Positions 14,242 to 15,395 of a stretch of 15,395 bases of DNA are shown here, in pieces (position 1 is the first letter of the stretch; every line of letters begins with the position of its first letter). Source of the stretch: Desulforamulus profundi (GTDB lineage Bacteria; Bacillota_B; Desulfotomaculia; Desulfotomaculales; Desulfotomaculaceae); assembly GCF_002607855.1 (NCBI RefSeq), contig NZ_AWQQ01000087.1, positions 44,779 through 60,173 on the forward strand, read 5' to 3'. The translations under genes were made by a program, and so were the position numbers. A model generated the notes under the pieces. It had not been told where the DNA came from. It worked only from the letters and a program-made list of their open reading frames with translations, and ran no database searches.

Positions 14242-14487
14242 CTACCAATTACAAGGCAAGAAGCAAACTTATTTTTTCAACTGGTAACCAACCTGTACCA
14301 GAACACATCGGTTATTGTGACCTCTAACAAAGGTTTTGACGAGTGGCCGGAATTCTTTGGTGACCCGGTTATCACCGCGGCCATCCTGGACAGGCTTGTC
14401 CACAACAGTGAACTGTATAATATGACAGGCGACAGTTATCGTCTGCAGCATAGGAACACCATATTTAATCATTCACAATCTGATTAA
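14242..14487 (+). pseudogene. istB: IstB-like ATPase, C-terminal fragment
   Basis: The plus-strand frame reads [20 protein letters not shown], then [40 protein letters not shown] and [15 protein letters not shown] before the stop at 14487. This is the unmistakable C-terminal AAA+ portion of IstB, including sensor-1-like [10 protein letters not shown] and the [12 protein letters not shown] helix. IstB is the ATP-dependent helper of the IS21 transposase IstA. The Walker A and B motifs and about 165 residues upstream are missing, cut at the junction with the phd fragment near 14240. It has no start codon of its own. Confidence 0.9.
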
Positions 14488-14498
14488 GCTTATGGAGC

Positions 14499-14539
14499 TG
14501 TGGTTTGCTGGAGTTATTAACAACCTTCAGCAAACCACA
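14499..14539. repeat. Perfect 12-bp inverted repeat within the IS21 tail
   Basis: TGTGGTTTGCTG (14499-14510) and CAGCAAACCACA (14528-14539) flank a 17-base loop. It lies just after the istB stop and has no T-run. It may be a structural part of the element end. Confidence 0.6.
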
Positions 14540-14696
14540 AGAAACGCCCGTGGAGTTATCCACAGGCAAGTAATGTTATGTAACTGGGAAAAAACGTCCA
14601 AAATTATTGGCCGTTTTTTATCCAAAAGTATTGACCGCTTACAGTCCTCTTTTGCTTCCGTGTACCTTCCGGGATAATAAATAGAATGCACTCTTT

Positions 14697-14738
14697 AAAA
14701 AGCCGATTGAGACACAATGCAACTCAACCGGCTTTTTT
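14697..14738 (-). terminator. Rho-independent terminator of the NifX-like gene (bidirectional)
   Basis: GCCGATTGAG (14702-14711) pairs with CTCAACCGGC (14723-14732) with one mismatch. On the minus strand the hairpin is followed by TTTTTAAA, and on the plus strand by TTTTTT. It begins right after the stop codon of the NifX-like gene at 14746. Confidence 0.8.
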
Positions 14739-14745
14739 CAATGAT

Positions 14746-15105
14746 TTAATTACCGCATTCGTCGTGGTGCTGATGCTCATGGCAAACAGAACCGGTGGAT
14801 TTGAGGGCACCTTGCAGATATGATGTTGCCGCTGCCTTAGCGTCGCCACTTGCTCCTGTAATTACTTCTATACCTTTTTCATTGAAGATTTCGATAGCTC
14901 CTCCACCCATACCTCCGGAAATAATCACATTCACGCCCATATCGTTCAAGTAATTGGGTAAAAATCCTGGCTTGTGTCCGGGGTTTGGTATAGTTTCATT
15001 CTTAATAATTTGGTTGTTTTCTACTTCAAAAATAATGAAGCTCTCACAATGTCCGAAATGTTCCGTAACCATGCCGTTCTCACTTGCTACTGCAATTTTT
15101 ATCAT
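14746..15105 (-). CDS. NifX/NafY-like (dinitrogenase iron-molybdenum cofactor) protein
   Basis: A 119-residue single-domain protein of the NifX/NafY/MTH1175-like family, which bind iron-sulfur or iron-molybdenum cofactor precursors. Hallmarks are MIKIAVASENGMVTEHFGHC (residues 1-20, with the conserved HFG-H), FIIFEVEN, and the glycine-rich VNVIISGGMGGGAIEIF loop followed by GIEVITGASGDA. The C-terminus is a metal-ligand-rich tail, CHEHQHHDECGN (residues 108-119), suggesting an added metal site. I choose the ATG at 15105 because GGAGG lies 8 bases before it; an in-frame ATG five codons upstream has no comparable site. It is a stand-alone gene with its own terminator. Nearby nitrogenase genes are not seen, and many anaerobes carry such proteins without nitrogen fixation. 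Confidence 0.88.
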   Translation of the reverse strand: MIKIAVASENGMVTEHFGHCESFIIFEVENNQIIKNETIPNPGHKPGFLPNYLNDMGVNVIISGGMGGGAIEIFNEKGIEVITGASGDAKAAATSYLQGALKSTGSVCHEHQHHDECGN

Positions 15106-15213
15106 TTCTTTTTCCTCCATCTTTTCTAATATTTCTGCAACAGGATCAAGCCAATTATAATGGATAAAGAAAACTAGACAAAAAAACAGCTTTATTTAAG
15201 GTGGATCGTTGCC

Positions 15214-15395
15214 GTGAGAAAATCATATTCTGGGGAGTTCAAAGCCAAGGTTGTACTGGAAATTCTCAAGGAAGAGAAAACCATATCCCAGATTGCTTCA
15301 GAGTATGGGATTCATCCAAATCAATTGCTTAAATGGAAAAAAGAGGCAATAAGATCTCTGGCAGAAGTTCTTGAAGATGGTCGTAGAAAGAGTGA
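15214..15395 (+). CDS. IS3-family OrfA transposase (start only)
   Basis: From GTG at 15214, preceded by AAGGTGG, the frame reads RKSYSGEFKAKVVLEILKEE, then KTISQIASEYGIHPNQLLKW and KKEAIRSLAEVLEDG, and is cut by the window end. This is the helix-turn-helix N-terminus of the IS3-type OrfA: FKAKVVLEIL, then a QIASEYGIHPNQLLKWKKEA recognition helix. OrfA binds the element ends and is fused to OrfB by programmed frameshifting. The left end of the element probably lies at about 15161-15190 (TGGATAAAGAAAACTAGAC), but its partner end is outside the window. Confidence 0.88.
   Translation, partial: MRKSYSGEFKAKVVLEILKEEKTISQIASEYGIHPNQLLKWKKEAIRSLAEVLEDGRRKS

Larger units (their letters stand above)
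14240..14643 (+). mobile_element. IS21-family remnant (right part only)
   Basis: The segment contains the C-terminal third of IstB, then about 155 bases of non-coding DNA ending in two copies of TCCAAAAnTATTGnCCG (14597-14613 and 14621-14637, 24-base period) and the terminal CTTACA (ending at 14643). Multiple subterminal repeats and ends beginning TGT.../...ACA are IS21-family traits. The istA gene, most of istB and the left end are absent. The left breakpoint lies within the phd relic at about 14240. Confidence 0.75.

Noticed and set aside
14269..14472. 67-residue minus-strand open frame ([10 protein letters not shown]...)
   Set aside because: Antisense to the IstB fragment, which has a definite family match on the plus strand.
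14597..14637. Two spaced near-identical repeats considered as a CRISPR or iteron array
   Set aside because: Only two copies with a 7-base gap, positioned at an IS21 end where transposase-binding repeats are expected.
14492..14677. 61-residue plus-strand open frame in the IS21 tail
   Set aside because: Runs through hairpins and the terminal repeats of the IS21 remnant; not protein-like.

Overview
The window looks like an accessory island from an anaerobic Gram-positive bacterium, probably a Clostridia/Peptococcaceae relative. This is an inference from strong AGGAGG-type ribosome binding sites, a c-di-AMP-type riboswitch, Phd/RelE toxin-antitoxin modules, a NifX-like protein, a radical SAM/SPASM enzyme and many mobile-element scars. 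Nearly all chromosomal-type genes lie on the minus strand. The plus strand carries only transposase genes.

Layout. 1-220: a minus-strand promoter and a leader that resembles a ydaO-type (c-di-AMP) riboswitch; it runs off the left edge. 299-780: a small membrane protein whose stop overlaps (ATGA) the start of a 41-codon remnant of a type III methyltransferase. 1034-1451: a complete Phd-type antitoxin followed by a RelE-type toxin that has lost its middle. 1724-7732: a complete-looking type I restriction-modification operon, hsdM-hsdS-hsdR. Here hsdM is broken by three single-base frameshifts and hsdR by two, and each looks like the loss of one base from a short homopolymer; hsdS is open throughout. 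7843-9161: an HNH endonuclease gene next to the 3' end (domains V and VI) of a group II intron, between two direct copies of a roughly 70-bp hairpin-containing repeat. 9216-9992: a graveyard of fragments, namely a CopZ-like iron-sulfur protein joined to the first codons of a pRiA4b ORF-3-like gene, plus pieces of an unrecognised gene. 10030-11188: an IS4-like insertion sequence with 13-bp inverted ends and a frameshifted transposase.

11196-13479: the most interesting part. A minus-strand operon encodes a 16-codon mini-ORF with a near-ideal ribosome binding site, a radical SAM/SPASM protein with an N-terminal PqqD-like (RRE) domain, and an acidic protein of unknown function that starts with a Ser/Thr-rich motif. 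This is the architecture of a peptide- or protein-modifying maturase system, but I recognise no characterised member. 13642-14237: a second toxin-antitoxin pair whose antitoxin lost its N-terminus at a junction with an IS21 remnant (IstB C-terminus and right end, 14242-14643). 14697-15105: a terminator and a NifX/NafY-like metal-cofactor protein. 15214-15395: the start of an IS3-type OrfA, cut by the window edge.

Taken together this is a defence and mobile-element island: type I RM, a type III RM remnant, an HNH nuclease, two toxin-antitoxin modules, and at least four mobile elements (IS4-like, IS21, IS3, group II intron). A radical-SAM modification operon is embedded in it.
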